From contig NZ_KQ948149.1 of NCBI RefSeq assembly GCF_001513955.1, forward strand, positions 282,227 through 346,226: a DNA stretch of 64,000 nt. The letters are read 5' to 3'. The notes below the pieces were generated by a model. That model ran no database searches, had not been told where the DNA came from, and saw nothing but the letters and a program-made list of their open reading frames with translations. Numbering within the stretch: position 1 is the stretch's first letter; every line of letters starts with the position of its first letter. Origin of the DNA: Streptomyces pseudovenezuelae (lineage in GTDB: Bacteria > Actinomycetota > Actinomycetes > Streptomycetales > Streptomycetaceae). A program made the position numbers and the translations under genes. Shown here one piece after another: positions 25,801 to 35,050 of this stretch.

Positions 25801-28800
25801 CGTACGGCCGGGGCCGCGACCCCGAGGACCCGGTGTGGCTCGGCTCGCTCAAGTCGAACCTCGGGCACACCCAGGCCGCGGCCGGGGTGGGCGGCGTCAT
25901 CAAGATGATCGAGGCGATGCGCCACGGCGAACTGCCCAGGTCGCTGTACGCGGAACAGCCCTCGTCGCACGTCGACTGGTCCGACGGGGCGGTACGGCTG
26001 CTGGACCGGGCCCGGCCCTGGCCGGAACGCGACCGGCCGCGCCGGGCGGCGGTCTCGTCGTTCGGGATCGGCGGGACCAACGCGCACGTGATCATCGAGG
26101 AGCCGGGGAAGGCCGAGGAGGCCGGGCCGGAATCGCGGCACGTCCACTCCGGCCCGGGCACCGTCACCTGCTGGCTCGTCGGCGGCAGCGACGAGGCCGG
26201 ACTCCGCGCCCACGCCCGGGAGCTGGCGGCCGCGCTGGCCGACGCCGACGGGGCGGAGGCCGCCCTGGACGTCGCCTACTCGCTCGCGACGACCCGCGCC
26301 CCGCTCCAGCGCCGGGCCGCCGTGCTGGCCACCGACACCGACAAACTCCTCGCCGGATTAAGGGAGTTGGCCGAGGGCGCGGACAGCCCCGCACTGCGCA
26401 GGGGCACCGCGCGCGGCACCACCAAGGTGGCGCTGCTCTGCACGGGCCAGGGCGCCCAGCGCACCGGCATGGGCCGTGAACAGGCGGCCCGCTTCCCCGC
26501 TTTCGCCACCGTCTTCGGTGAACTGTGCGACGCCTTCACCCCGTTGCTCGACCGGCCCCTGCGCGAGGTGATCGACGACCCCGACGGCGACCTCCTGCAC
26601 CGCACCGACTACGCCCAACCCGCCCTGTTCGCCTACGAGGTCGCGCTGCACGCCCTCCTCGCCGACTGCGGAGTGCGCCCCGACTTCGTCGTCGGCCACT
26701 CGATCGGCGAACTGGCCGCCGCGCACATCGCGGGCGTGTTCTCGCGGGCCGACGCGGTACGGCTGGTGGCCGCGCGTGGCCGACTGATGGCCGAACTACC
26801 CGCGGACGGAGCCATGTTCGCCGTACGGGCGGCACCGGCGGACGTGGTGAAACAGCTCGACGAGGAGCCCGGCGCGCGGGTCGCCGTCGCCGCCGTCAAC
26901 GGACCCGAGTCCGTGGTGCTGTCCGGCGACGAGGAGGCGGTGTCCGCGCTGGCCGCCCGACTCGGGCGTACGGCGACCCGGTTGAAGGTCAGCCACGCCT
27001 TCCACTCGCCGCTGCTCGACCCGATGCTGGACCGGTTCCGGGAGGTCGCGGAGTCGGTCACCTACCACCGGCCCACCGTGCCGGTGGTGTCGACGCTGAC
27101 CGGCCGCCCGGAGCCGGACGCGATCCGGACCGCCGAGTACTGGGTGCGGCAGGCGCGGGAGACCGTCCTGTTCGCCGACGCGCTGCACTGGCTGGACCGG
27201 GCGGGGGTGACGGCGTACGTGGAGGCCGGGCCCTCGGCGGCGTTGACCGCGGCGGCCGAGGAGTGCGTCGAGCCGGACTCCGCAGCCCTGTTCACGTCCG
27301 GTGCCGACACAGCCGTGGCCCTGGCGGAGCTGCACGTCCACGGAGTACCGGTCGACTGGCGGTCCGTGTACGCGGGAACCGGCGCCCGGCGCCGGCCGTT
27401 GCCGACCTACCCCTTCCAGCGGCAGCGCTACTGGCTCGACGTCCGTGACCAGGGCGGCCGTGCCGCCAGGACGCTGGTCGGCGAGGCGCAGCCGGACGCC
27501 GACGGGCCCGGGACCCGGTACAGCGGGGTGCTGTCCACCGCGCGGCAGCCCTGGCTCGCGGACCATGTGATCGGCGACCGGGTGCTGGTGCCCGCGACGG
27601 TCTTCGCCGAGCTGGCCTTCCGGGCGGCGGGGGCGGACGTGACGCGGGGACCGCTGCGGCTGTCCGAGCTGGTCCTCCACGAGCCGCTGGCGCTGCCCGC
27701 GTCGGACCAGCTGCGGATCCAGGTGGTCGCGGACGCCCCGGACCAGGAGGGGAACCGTCCGGTCACCGTGTGGGCGCGGACGGGCGGGACCTGGACGCGC
27801 CATGCCGGAGCGTCGGTCGCCCCCGGCGGCACACCTCCCGCGGCCGCCCAGGACATGTCATGGCCACCCGTCGGCGCCGAGGAGGTCGCTGTCGACTATC
27901 AGCGGCTCGCCGCGTACGGACACCACTACGGGCCGGCCTTCCGCGCGGTCACCCGGCTCTGGCGGCGCGGTGCCGAGACCTTCGCCGAGGTGGCGCTGCG
28001 GTCTCCGGAGGCGGCGGAGGCCGGCTCGTACACCCTGCACCCCGCGCTGTTCGACGCCGCACTGCACGCCGCCCTGCTGGCCGAGGGACCCGGCGAGACA
28101 CGGATCCCGCTCGCCTGCACCGGCGTGACCCTGCACGCGACCGGCGCCACCGCCGCGCGGGTCCGTCTGGAGCGGCTCGGGGCCGACGAGGCACGGGTGA
28201 CGCTGACCGGAGGGGACGGGCGGCCGCTGGCCACCGTCGATTCCCTCGTCACCCGGGTGACGAAGGTCCGGCCGACAGAGCTGTACCGGGTGGCCTGGCG
28301 GCCCGCCACGGAGACCGGGCACGCCGACACCGGGCACGAACTCCTCGATACGGCACACCTGTCGAGCCGGGCCCGCGAGGACATGCCGGGCCGGGCCCGG
28401 GACCTCGTCACGGCCGTCCTCGCCCGGGTGCGCGAACGGGTCGCCGGCACCCGTGCGGGCCGTCTGCTGGTGCTCACCCACCACGCCACCGGGGACGACC
28501 CGGACCCGGCACAGGCCGCGGTGGCCGGGTTCGTGCGCAGCGCCCAGTCCGAGCACCCCGGCCGGATCGTGCAGGTCGACCTGCGCGGCGGCACCCTCAC
28601 GCCCGCCGCACGGGACGCGGCGCTGCGCACCGGCGAACCCCAACTCGCCCTGCATGACGGCACGGTCCTGGTGCCCAGGCTGGTCACCGCGGAACCCGCG
28701 CATGCCGCGCCGCCCGCCCTCGACCCCGACGGCACCGTGCTCATCACCGGCGGCACCGGAGCGCTCGGTGCGAGCCTCGCGCGGTACCTGGTGGCCGAAC

Positions 28801-30713
28801 GCGGAGCCCGGCACCTGCTGTTGGCGAGCCGAGGCGGCCGTACACCCGACTGGGCGGCCGAACTGGACGCGGACGTACGGGTGGTGGCCTGTGACGTGAG
28901 CGACCGGTCCGCCGTCGAGGCGCTGGTCGGGTCCTGCCGGCCGCCCCTGACCGGCGTGTTCCATCTCGCCGGAGTGGTGGCCGACGGGGTGGTGGACGGC
29001 ATGACGCCGGAGCGGGTGGCCGACGTGCTGGCGCCCAAGGCGGACGCCGCCTGGTACCTCCACGAGGCGACCGCGGGACTGGACCTGGCCGCGTTCGTGC
29101 TGTACTCCTCGGCCGCCGGGGTGCTGGGCAGGCCGGGGCAGTCCAACTACGCGGCCGCCAACGGCTTCCTCGACGCGCTCGCCGCGTACCGGGCCGCCCG
29201 TGGGCTGCCCGCCCGGTCGCTCGCCTGGGGCCCCTGGACCACCGCGCACCACGACGGCATGGCGGGCCGGGTGGCGCCGCACCCGCCGGCCGAGGACGAC
29301 GTGCCCGCGATCACCGAGTGGGCGGGCGTCGGACTGCTGGACTGCGCGCTGCGCACGGCGGCACCGGTGCTGGTGCCCGTCCCGTTCGCCCGCGCCACGC
29401 TGAGCGGCTCGCCCCTGCCGCTGCTCGCGGACCTGCGTCCGGCGCGGTCGGCCCCGGCCGCCGCGGCACCGCCGGCCGGGCAGGCCCCCGGTGCCTGGCG
29501 CGAGCAACTCGCCGCCGCTCCCGAGGCCGACCGCGCGGGTGTGCTGGCCGGTCTGCTCCGCGCCGAACTGGCGGCCGTGCTGGGCTTCCCGGACGCGGAC
29601 TCCTTCCCCGCCGACCGCGAGTTCGGACAGCTCGGCTTCGACTCGCTGACGGCCCTTCAGTTCCGCAACCGGCTCAGCGCGTTCACCCGGGTCCGGCTGG
29701 CGCCTGCGGTCGTCCTCGAACACCCCACCCTGGAAGGGCTGTCGGAGCACCTGCTCGCCGCGTTGGACGAGGGGGGTGCGTTTCCGGGGCCGACGGACAC
29801 CCCGGGGACCCCGGACACCCAGGACACCCCAGGGGCCCCGGCCACGGAACTCCCGGCTCAAGCGCCGCCGCCCGCTTACCCGTTCAGCACCCTCTACCAC
29901 CGCGTACTGCGCGAGCGGGGCCCGCTGGAGGCGATGACCCTGCGGTACGTCGCCTCGTACGCCCTGCCGTCCTTCACCACGGCCGACCGGGCCCGGCACA
30001 CCGTCGAACCCGTCCAGCTCGCCCGGGGCGGAAGGGGCGCGGCGCTCGCCTACCTCCCCGACTACCTGGCACCCTTCCACCGGGTCCCCACCGGCCTGGC
30101 CGAACGGTTCGCCGGGGAGCGGGACGTCCACCTGCTGGAGCACCCAGGACTCGGTTCCCGCAGGGCGGTGCCGGACTCGATGGAGACCCTGGCCCTGGCG
30201 CACGCCGACACGGTGCGCGAGCTCGCCCGCGGCGGCCCGGTCGTCCTGGTCGGCTACTGCGCCGGCGGAGTGATCGCCCACGAGGTGGCACGCCGTCTCG
30301 CGAGCGCCGGAGAGCCGCCGGCCGGTGTCGTCCTGGTCGACTCCCACGCGGGCCTGCTCCAGCGCGGGGACGCACGCGCACTCGCCCTGATGGCCGCCGG
30401 TGCAGCCCTGCCGGAGGACGTGGTCGCGGAGTTCGACGACTCGCTGCTGATCGCGGGCGGTGGCTACGCGCGCGTGCTGGAGGGATGGCATCCCGAGCCG
30501 GCCCCCGGACCCCCGCCCGTGCCGACGCTGCTGCTGCGCGGCCGGCCGACCGCCGAGATGCGGCGGAGCGACCCCGACGGGGACTGGCTGCCGCACTGGC
30601 CGTTGCCCCACGACATCGCGGACGTCCCCGGCGACCACTACTCCGTCGTCCACCAGGACGCCGACTCCACGGCCGCGGCGATCCGGGCCTGGCTGACCCC
30701 GAGTACGACCTGA
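22899..30713 (+). CDS. stand-alone type I polyketide synthase, AL-ACP-KS-AT-DH-KR-ACP-TE
   Basis: This is a complete one-module synthase of 2604 residues. The acyl-ligase loading domain (1-500) has [11 protein letters not shown] near 170, YRTGDLG and the catalytic Lys489 (TAAGKPRR). ACP1 Ser588 sits in an unusual GLTSM motif. The KS (645-1070) has Cys815 (DTACSSS), His950 and His990, all intact. The AT (1176-1460) has Ser1268 (GHSIGE) and HAFH (1366-1369), predicting malonyl-CoA. The DH has His1556 and Asp1719; the Gly of HxxxGxxxxP is Asp. The KR has GGTGALG near 1951, Ser2071 and Tyr2084; the VAD motif and the lack of the A-type Trp suggest B-type reduction. ACP2 is at Ser2249. The TE has Cys2454 (GYCAGG) instead of Ser, and His2580. 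There is no ER. The predicted chain is a starter acid extended by C2 as an alpha,beta-unsaturated acyl group. Codon 1154 is TTA. No tailoring genes are intact nearby. Confidence 0.93.
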   Translation: MRVGAQSAVRPVAQMLVENASRYGAKLAFADDRRAVNWAELELRTRRLAGALGVRRGARVAFCLDNSVELVEGLLATVRAAAVGVPLSPRGTHAELAALLADCDPDVLVVDRRQLARIASVVGERSARLVVTGEGPVPEGVVHFDDLVADGRSPGPRDDLALDEPAWLLYSSGTSGTPRAAVASQRSALWSPVACYVPRLGLSADDRLLWPLPLAHTYAHSLCVLGTTVAGGSARITAVREPAALVRLVEEFAPTVLGGVPLTYQQLLDAGLGEVPSLRVCVTAGAPSDPQLRERVEARFGAPLLDGYGSTETCGKIAMESPAGPRVPGSSGAVLPGMEVRLVEPGTGAEVVGAEGEIWVRGPGVMLGYRDGAGVDGEGWYRTGDLGRLGEHGYLTVTGRANDRIVRGGENVDPVEVEQVLRALPGVLDAAVVARPHPLLGEVPVAFVVPEEQAVDTGALLRACAEVLSAHKVPEDVLFTPAIPRTAAGKPRRAVLREGLAARPAEEALAGLADRTPAERRAMLTELVCAETAAVAGAGGPGEPDAAGVSPVPGGSASTPAAGRDEAPVTDAAAIDPHTAFADLGLTSMGAMTLWQRLGLRTGLRLPATLVWDHPTPAAVAAHLDERLHGGGPATTAPRRGPAAEPIAIVAAGCRYPGGVRSPEDLWRLVSEGVDATGEFPADRGWDVDALYHPDPDRLGTTYTRRGGFLTDAADFDPLFFGISPREATATDPQHRLLLEVAWETLERAGIPAPALRGSATGVYVGLMHGGYGADAEAHALESHIGVGSAGSVASGRISYVLGLRGPALTVDTACSSSLVTMDLAAAALRAGECTLALAGGVTVLASPKPFVAFSRQRGLSADGRCRSFADGADGTAWAEGVGLVLLEKLSDARRNGHPVLAVLRGSAVNQDGASNGLTAPSGQAQRELIRLALADAGLDTADVDVVEGHGTGTALGDPIEAGALLATYGRGRDPEDPVWLGSLKSNLGHTQAAAGVGGVIKMIEAMRHGELPRSLYAEQPSSHVDWSDGAVRLLDRARPWPERDRPRRAAVSSFGIGGTNAHVIIEEPGKAEEAGPESRHVHSGPGTVTCWLVGGSDEAGLRAHARELAAALADADGAEAALDVAYSLATTRAPLQRRAAVLATDTDKLLAGLRELAEGADSPALRRGTARGTTKVALLCTGQGAQRTGMGREQAARFPAFATVFGELCDAFTPLLDRPLREVIDDPDGDLLHRTDYAQPALFAYEVALHALLADCGVRPDFVVGHSIGELAAAHIAGVFSRADAVRLVAARGRLMAELPADGAMFAVRAAPADVVKQLDEEPGARVAVAAVNGPESVVLSGDEEAVSALAARLGRTATRLKVSHAFHSPLLDPMLDRFREVAESVTYHRPTVPVVSTLTGRPEPDAIRTAEYWVRQARETVLFADALHWLDRAGVTAYVEAGPSAALTAAAEECVEPDSAALFTSGADTAVALAELHVHGVPVDWRSVYAGTGARRRPLPTYPFQRQRYWLDVRDQGGRAARTLVGEAQPDADGPGTRYSGVLSTARQPWLADHVIGDRVLVPATVFAELAFRAAGADVTRGPLRLSELVLHEPLALPASDQLRIQVVADAPDQEGNRPVTVWARTGGTWTRHAGASVAPGGTPPAAAQDMSWPPVGAEEVAVDYQRLAAYGHHYGPAFRAVTRLWRRGAETFAEVALRSPEAAEAGSYTLHPALFDAALHAALLAEGPGETRIPLACTGVTLHATGATAARVRLERLGADEARVTLTGGDGRPLATVDSLVTRVTKVRPTELYRVAWRPATETGHADTGHELLDTAHLSSRAREDMPGRARDLVTAVLARVRERVAGTRAGRLLVLTHHATGDDPDPAQAAVAGFVRSAQSEHPGRIVQVDLRGGTLTPAARDAALRTGEPQLALHDGTVLVPRLVTAEPAHAAPPALDPDGTVLITGGTGALGASLARYLVAERGARHLLLASRGGRTPDWAAELDADVRVVACDVSDRSAVEALVGSCRPPLTGVFHLAGVVADGVVDGMTPERVADVLAPKADAAWYLHEATAGLDLAAFVLYSSAAGVLGRPGQSNYAAANGFLDALAAYRAARGLPARSLAWGPWTTAHHDGMAGRVAPHPPAEDDVPAITEWAGVGLLDCALRTAAPVLVPVPFARATLSGSPLPLLADLRPARSAPAAAAPPAGQAPGAWREQLAAAPEADRAGVLAGLLRAELAAVLGFPDADSFPADREFGQLGFDSLTALQFRNRLSAFTRVRLAPAVVLEHPTLEGLSEHLLAALDEGGAFPGPTDTPGTPDTQDTPGAPATELPAQAPPPAYPFSTLYHRVLRERGPLEAMTLRYVASYALPSFTTADRARHTVEPVQLARGGRGAALAYLPDYLAPFHRVPTGLAERFAGERDVHLLEHPGLGSRRAVPDSMETLALAHADTVRELARGGPVVLVGYCAGGVIAHEVARRLASAGEPPAGVVLVDSHAGLLQRGDARALALMAAGAALPEDVVAEFDDSLLIAGGGYARVLEGWHPEPAPGPPPVPTLLLRGRPTAEMRRSDPDGDWLPHWPLPHDIADVPGDHYSVVHQDADSTAAAIRAWLTPSTT
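26358..26360 (+). other. TTA codon (bldA-type control) in the polyketide synthase
   Basis: Codon 1154 of the synthase, in the KS-AT linker (LLAGLREL), is TTA and in frame. In Streptomyces TTA is read only by the bldA tRNA, so full-length synthesis should depend on development. Confidence 0.85.
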
Positions 30714-31055
30714 TCGCCGTCGGCGGGGGGCCGGCCGGACGATCGGCCGCGGCGGCCTTCGCCGAGCCGGCGGGCGGCCTGGTCCCGGCGACACGGCGAC
30801 ACGGCGGTGCCGGGACCGGAGCGGCTCGGGGACCGGGGGAGTGCCGCGGCGGCCGAACTGGACGGCACGATGGGCCGGTTGGCCGCTTCGGACGACCGGA
30901 CCGACCCGCTGCTGTCCACGCGGGTCGTGGGCGAGACCGTCCGGACCGGCAGCGACCTCCAGGAGCAGGCGCGCTACGGCGGCCCGCCGGCCGAGACCGC
31001 GCCCGCCGCCAGGGGCAGCGGGGGGAGGGCGGCAGGAGGAGAGCGGCGGGGATGA
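30704..31055 (+). pseudogene. remnant of a FAD-dependent oxidoreductase gene
   Basis: The last 10 bp of the synthase gene and the bases after it encode, in another frame, [19 protein letters not shown] (from 30704). This is the N-terminal FAD/NAD dinucleotide motif of a flavin monooxygenase- or halogenase-like protein. The frame then loses similarity. In a different frame (about 30807-31055) there is an organised-looking stretch, AAELDGTMGRLAASDD, then DPLLSTRVVGETVRTGSDLQ, that could be the C-terminal end of the same protein. No start codon or ribosome site fits a functional gene. I read this as a large internal deletion plus frameshift. The N-terminal motif is clear and the C-terminal part is a guess. 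Confidence 0.5.
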
Positions 31056-31068
31056 ATGGCAGAACCAC

Positions 31069-31083
31069 TGGTATGTTGACTTT
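31069..31083 (+). promoter_or_regulatory. promoter element of nagZ-like gene, weak operator-like site
   Basis: TTGACT (31076-31081) is a good -35, with GAGGAT 17 bp further on as a poor -10. TGGTATGTTGACTTT overlaps it and faintly resembles the TGGTTCA-type operator found through the glycan island. It is too degenerate to count as a site with confidence. Confidence 0.25.
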
Positions 31084-31111
31084 CGGCTGAGCGAGCCAGA
31101 GGATTCCGGGG

Positions 31112-32590
31112 GTGACCCACTCCGAGCGCCCGTCCGCCCGCACCGCCCTCCCCGTCGACCTCGACGAGGCCGCCCACCGCTGTCTCGTCGCCGGGTTCGA
31201 AGGCACCACGGCCGTCCCCGACACCCTGAAGCGGCTCATCGACCGCGGTCTCGGCGGGGTCATCCTGTTCACCCGCAACGTGCGGGACGCGGAACAGGTG
31301 CGCCGGCTCACCGACACCCTGCGGGCCCTGCGCCCCGATCTGCTGGTCGCCATCGACAACGAGGGCGGCGGCATCGGGCACCTCGTCGCCGCGGGCGCCC
31401 CGGAGGTCCCCGGCTCCTACGCCCTCGGTGTCGTCGACGACCCGGACCTCACCGCCCGCTGCGCCGACGCCCTCGCGGGGCACCTGGCCACCCTCGGCAT
31501 CACCGCCTCCTACGCCCCCGTCGCCGACGTCCAGCGACAGGCCGGCAACCCGATCGTGCGCACACGGGCCTTCGGCGAGGACAGCGCGCTGGTCTCCCGC
31601 CACCTCGGCGCCTGGATCACGGCCACCGAGGCCCGCGGCATCGCCTCCTGCGCCAAGCACTTCCCGGGCCACGGCGGCACGCTCACCGACAGCCACCACG
31701 AGCTCGCCGTCGACCCGCGGCCGTACGACGAACTCGACCTCGCCCCCTTCCGGGCCGCGATCGCCGCGGGCGTGCCGATGCTCATGAGCGCGCACGTCGT
31801 CTTCCCGGCACTGGACCCCAATCGGCCGGCCACGCTCAGCCGGCGCATCCTCGGGGACCTGCTGCGCCACGAGTTCGAGTTCGACGGGGTGCTGGTCAGC
31901 GACGCGCTGGAGATGAAGGCGATCGCCGACCGGTACGGGGAGGCGGCCGGGGCGCGGATCGCGCTCGCCGCCGGTGCCGACCAGGTCATCGTCGCCGTGC
32001 CGGATCTGGAGGTCACCCTGGAGTGCCGGGACGCGGTGCTGGAGGCCTTGCGGGACGGGGTGCTGGGCGAGGAACGGGTCCGGGAGGCGGCGGGGCGGGT
32101 GCAGCGACTGGTCGAGCGGTACGCGACGCCGGCCGACGAGATCACTGCCTGGGACGCGGAGGCCGGCCTTGAGGCGGCTCGACGGGCCGTGCGGGGGCAG
32201 GCGACGCCGGGTTCGGTGTCCGGGGCGCATGTCGTGGACCTGTTCCCGGCCCCGCATCCCGCCCTGAACTGGGGTGGGGAGGATCTGCTGACCGAGGTGC
32301 TGGCCGGTGATCCGACGGCCACGGGGACGGCGGTGGCCGGGGAGCCGGTCGATCCCTCCACCCTCGTCGACGTGATTCTGGCCAGGGCCGGGAGCGCGCC
32401 GCTGGTCGTGGCCACGTGCGACGCGGGCCTGCACCCGTGGCAGGCCCGCGTGCGGGACGAGCTGCTGGTCCGGAGGCCCGGGGCGGTGCGGGTCGCCACG
32501 GGGCTTCCGGAGGACGGCGCGCTGTGTTCCTACGGGCGCGGGAAGGTCAACCTGCGGGCGGTCGCCGAAGTGCTCGGCGCTGCGCGGTGA
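31112..32590 (+). CDS. NagZ-like beta-N-acetylhexosaminidase (GH3)
   Basis: This 492-residue intracellular glycosidase removes terminal beta-GlcNAc. GH3 features are LVAIDNEGGGIGHL (substrate loop), SYAPVADVQRQAGNPIVRTRAFGED, the NagZ motif KHFPGHGGTLTDSHHEL with the His of the Asp-His acid/base dyad, and the nucleophile Asp in LVSDALEMKAI. The length exceeds Gram-negative NagZ because of a C-terminal alpha/beta domain. The GTG start at 31112 has AGAGGA 8 nt upstream. There is no signal peptide. It lies at the left edge of the glycan island and would hydrolyse imported GlcNAc-containing oligosaccharides, or act in wall recycling. Confidence 0.9.
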   Translation: MTHSERPSARTALPVDLDEAAHRCLVAGFEGTTAVPDTLKRLIDRGLGGVILFTRNVRDAEQVRRLTDTLRALRPDLLVAIDNEGGGIGHLVAAGAPEVPGSYALGVVDDPDLTARCADALAGHLATLGITASYAPVADVQRQAGNPIVRTRAFGEDSALVSRHLGAWITATEARGIASCAKHFPGHGGTLTDSHHELAVDPRPYDELDLAPFRAAIAAGVPMLMSAHVVFPALDPNRPATLSRRILGDLLRHEFEFDGVLVSDALEMKAIADRYGEAAGARIALAAGADQVIVAVPDLEVTLECRDAVLEALRDGVLGEERVREAAGRVQRLVERYATPADEITAWDAEAGLEAARRAVRGQATPGSVSGAHVVDLFPAPHPALNWGGEDLLTEVLAGDPTATGTAVAGEPVDPSTLVDVILARAGSAPLVVATCDAGLHPWQARVRDELLVRRPGAVRVATGLPEDGALCSYGRGKVNLRAVAEVLGAAR

Positions 32591-32634
32591 GCGCGGGGTT
32601 CGCGGGGGCGGGTCGCGCAGTTCCCCGCGCCCCC
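32591..32634. repeat. dispersed Streptomyces repeat, copy 1 (partial)
   Basis: GGTCGCGCAGTTCCCCGCGC followed by CCCC matches the core of a repeat found between many Streptomyces genes. With GCGCGGGG (32591-32598) it forms an 8-bp stem against CCCCGCGC (32623-32630). It lies between the convergent nagZ-like and GH5 genes, so it may also terminate transcription from both sides. Confidence 0.6.
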
Positions 32635-32648
32635 GACAGCCCGAACCT

Positions 32649-33869
32649 CTACCGAACTCGGACGAGCTCCTTGATCCCCCTGGCCGCCAAGTAGCCCTCG
32701 TCCCCCGTCCGTTCCGCCAGTACCACCGCCGGCCGCACCCCCTCCTGCCGCAGCCGCATCCACTCCTCGAAGTACGCCCCGCCCGGCCCCGACACCGAGC
32801 GCGTGGACGGCGTACAGTCCAGGACCAGGGCCGTGTCACGTGGCTCGACCGGCAGGGAAGCCGCCCGCAGTTCGGCGACCGTCTCCGCCAGGGCCCGCGC
32901 TATCGGCTTGGCGTGGCCCCCCGAGTCGAACAGCCCCAGCGTGTACTCCAGTTCCGGGAAGTCCGCCAGTGACCGGTCCACGTCGTGGGAGCACCACCAG
33001 GTCACGCCCCACAGGTCCGCGCACCCCGAGGCGTTCAGGATCGTCTCGCGGGCGAAGTGCGGGGCGTCGGCGGCCGGGATGTGGGGTTCGGGGGCGCCCG
33101 TCTCCTGGATCCAGACCGGGCGGGCCGGGTCCTCGGCGTAGGCCTTGGCCAGTTCCGTGCCGTACTCGGCGAGGTGCAGGGCCTCGGGGGAGCGGGGGCC
33201 GTACCGGTTCGCGCACCCGCCGGAGAAGACCCAGGGGTGGACCGTGGTGACATCGCCCTTGCGGGCCGAGGCCTGCGGGGTGAAGGGGTGGTCGTCGCCG
33301 TACCAGGCGGCGTCGTACGCGGAGTGCGTGACCAGGCCGCCGTCGGTGCCGAGGCCGTCCCGGGCGGCCGCCAGCAGCGTGTCCAGGTAGTGGTCGACCT
33401 CCGCCATGGTCGCCGGGTTGTGCTCGATCAGGTTGTTGAGCTCGTTGCCCAGCTGGAGGCCGATGAGGTTGGGGCGGCCGGCGAGGGCGCGGCCGAGGGC
33501 GCGGAGCAGGTCCGCCTGGGCGGCGACGGCGTCCGGGTCGGTGAAGACGTTGCGGTGGTGCCAGCTGCGGGTCCACTCCGGGTAGAAGTCGAAGCTCGAC
33601 AGATGGCCCTGCACCCCGTCCACCAGCACGTCGAGGCCCGCCTCGGCGGCCAGGTCGACCAGCTGTGCCAGCTGGTCCAGGGCGGCGGTGCGGATCAGGG
33701 TGCGGTTGGGCTGGAGCAGCGGCCAGAGGTGGAAGACCCGGACGTGGTCGAGGCCGAGCCCGGCTATCTGGGCGAGGTCCTCGCGGGTGCGGGCCGGATC
33801 GAAGTCGTGCCAGGCGTGGAACCAGCCGCGGCGGGGCGTGTAGTTGACGCCGAAGCGGAGCGTGGGAAT
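32649..33869 (-). CDS. GH5 glycoside hydrolase, GH5_18-like beta-mannosidase
   Basis: This (beta/alpha)8 glycosidase begins TLRFGVNYTPRRGWFHAW. The acid/base Glu is in IGLQLGNELNNLI, the nucleophile Glu in PVWIQETGAPEP, and GVTWWCSHDVDRSL follows. The N-terminus and Asn-Glu context recall GH5_18 enzymes that cut Man-beta-1,4-GlcNAc of the N-glycan core; this subfamily call is from memory. There is no signal peptide, so it acts inside the cell. The start is unusual: the family normally starts at MTLRFGVNYTP, and here GAGGAGG (33875-33881) is followed after 5 nt by ATT at 33869. Starts at ATG 33965 or 33971 would add a ~32-residue tail of no family similarity and lack a ribosome site. Confidence 0.82.
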   Translation of the reverse strand: MPTLRFGVNYTPRRGWFHAWHDFDPARTREDLAQIAGLGLDHVRVFHLWPLLQPNRTLIRTAALDQLAQLVDLAAEAGLDVLVDGVQGHLSSFDFYPEWTRSWHHRNVFTDPDAVAAQADLLRALGRALAGRPNLIGLQLGNELNNLIEHNPATMAEVDHYLDTLLAAARDGLGTDGGLVTHSAYDAAWYGDDHPFTPQASARKGDVTTVHPWVFSGGCANRYGPRSPEALHLAEYGTELAKAYAEDPARPVWIQETGAPEPHIPAADAPHFARETILNASGCADLWGVTWWCSHDVDRSLADFPELEYTLGLFDSGGHAKPIARALAETVAELRAASLPVEPRDTALVLDCTPSTRSVSGPGGAYFEEWMRLRQEGVRPAVVLAERTGDEGYLAARGIKELVRVR

Positions 33870-33874
33870 GGGAT

Positions 33875-33881
33875 CCTCCTC
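33875..33881 (-). promoter_or_regulatory. ribosome binding site pointing to an ATT start
   Basis: GAGGAGG on the minus strand lies 5 nt before ATT CCC ACG CTC, exactly where homologues have their ATG. This site decides the start chosen for the GH5 gene and implies a rare ATT initiation codon. Confidence 0.5.
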
Positions 33882-33948
33882 GGGTTCGGGCCCGGTCCGA
33901 CCTCGGTCCGGCTCGTGTTCTGCTCGGGTTCTGCTCTTGTCCTGCGCG

Positions 33949-33993
33949 AATGTATCAATCACCATAGTCATCGATGGGTAATGATTTGAACCA
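33949..33993. promoter_or_regulatory. divergent control region with two RpiR-type sites
   Basis: Two copies of the island's operator lie here. The site at 33950-33964 reads TGGTGATTGATACAT on the minus strand, and that at 33979-33993 reads TGGTTCAAATCATTA on the minus strand. They flank CATAGT (plus-strand -10-like, 33963-33968) and TACATT (minus-strand -10-like, 33949-33954). A regulator bound here could block both the GH5 gene and the kinase-GH3 operon. Confidence 0.55.
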
Positions 33994-35050
33994 CACACCG
34001 CGCGACGGTCGCGCTCTGGTCATCGGCCTCGACGCCGGCGGCACCCGCACCCGTGCGGTCCTCGCCGCCGCCGACGACGGCCATGTGCTGGGCGAGAGCA
34101 CCGGCGGGCCGGGCAACGCCATGACCGTCCCCGTCCCCCAGCTCACCGACCACCTCACCGAAGCGCTCGCCCGGGTGGTCCCCGAGGAGGCGCGCGCCCG
34201 TGTCGTGTCCGTGACCGGCGGTTTCGCGGGCGCCACGGCGGCCTCCGAGGACGACCCCGGCACCGGCAGGGCCCGCACCGCCCTCACCGAGGCCCTGCGC
34301 CGCCTGGGCATCCCGGCCGGCCGGGTCGGGGTGTGCAGCGACATCGAGGCCGCCTTCGCCGCCGCCCCGGGCACCCCCTCCGAGGGCCTGGCCCTGGTGG
34401 CGGGCACGGGCGCGGTCGCCATGCGCATCACCGGCCGGCACGCCACGACCACCGTGGACGGCGACGGCTGGCTCCTCGGCGACGAGGGCAGCGGCTTCTG
34501 GATCGGCCGCAGCGCGGTCCGCGCCGCCCTGCGCATGGCCGACGGCCGCGGCCGTCCGACCGTCCTGGCCGGCTGGGTCGGCCGCACCCTGGGCCTGCCG
34601 GTCGACGTCCTCCCCAAGGGTGGAATCCCCTCGTACGACCGTGGCGGCGCCGTCCCGCCGAGCGGTACCGCGCCCCACCCCACCGGCGTCCCCGGCTGGG
34701 AACGCGCCCGGCGTGAGGACTTCCGCCGCCATCTGCTGCCCGCCGTCATGGCCGATCCGCCGATCCGGCTGGCCCGCTTCGCCCCGCTGGTCGCCGAGGC
34801 GGCCGCCGAGCGGGACGCCGTGGCCGAGACCATCCTGAGCGAGGCGGCGGACCACCTGCTGGCGGCCGTACGGGCGCTGGAACCGCGTCCCGGGGAGCGG
34901 ATCGTCGCCACGGGCGGGCTCCTCGGTCCCGAGGGGCCGCTGACCGCCCCGCTCGCCGCCCGCCTCCACACGCACGGCCTGAGCCTGGACTGGGTGGCCG
35001 ACGGCCGCCCCGGCGCGGTCGCCCTCGCCCGGCTGGCGCACCCGTCATGA
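33974..35050 (+). CDS. BadF/BadG-type N-acetylglucosamine kinase-like protein
   Basis: This 358-residue ASKHA-fold sugar kinase has phosphate-1 ALVIGLDAGGTRTRAVLA (about 14-30), VCSDIEAAFAAA, the adenosine/phosphate-2 region LALVAGTGAVAMRITG, GDGWLLGDEGSGFWIGRSAVRAAL and the C-terminal ERIVATGGLLG. Relatives phosphorylate GlcNAc to GlcNAc-6-phosphate. The start at 33974 has no ribosome site; a -10-like CATAGT ends five bases before it, so a leaderless transcript is possible, and TTG at 33986 is an alternative. The stop overlaps the next start (ATGA), so it is coupled to the GH3 gene. Confidence 0.87.
   Translation: MGNDLNHTPRDGRALVIGLDAGGTRTRAVLAAADDGHVLGESTGGPGNAMTVPVPQLTDHLTEALARVVPEEARARVVSVTGGFAGATAASEDDPGTGRARTALTEALRRLGIPAGRVGVCSDIEAAFAAAPGTPSEGLALVAGTGAVAMRITGRHATTTVDGDGWLLGDEGSGFWIGRSAVRAALRMADGRGRPTVLAGWVGRTLGLPVDVLPKGGIPSYDRGGAVPPSGTAPHPTGVPGWERARREDFRRHLLPAVMADPPIRLARFAPLVAEAAAERDAVAETILSEAADHLLAAVRALEPRPGERIVATGGLLGPEGPLTAPLAARLHTHGLSLDWVADGRPGAVALARLAHPS

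Noticed and set aside
33882-33965. Coding start of the GH5 protein at 33965 or 33971
   Set aside because: The encoded ~32 residues are low-complexity and lack a ribosome site. The region carries an operator and a -10-like box, so it is more likely promoter and leader.
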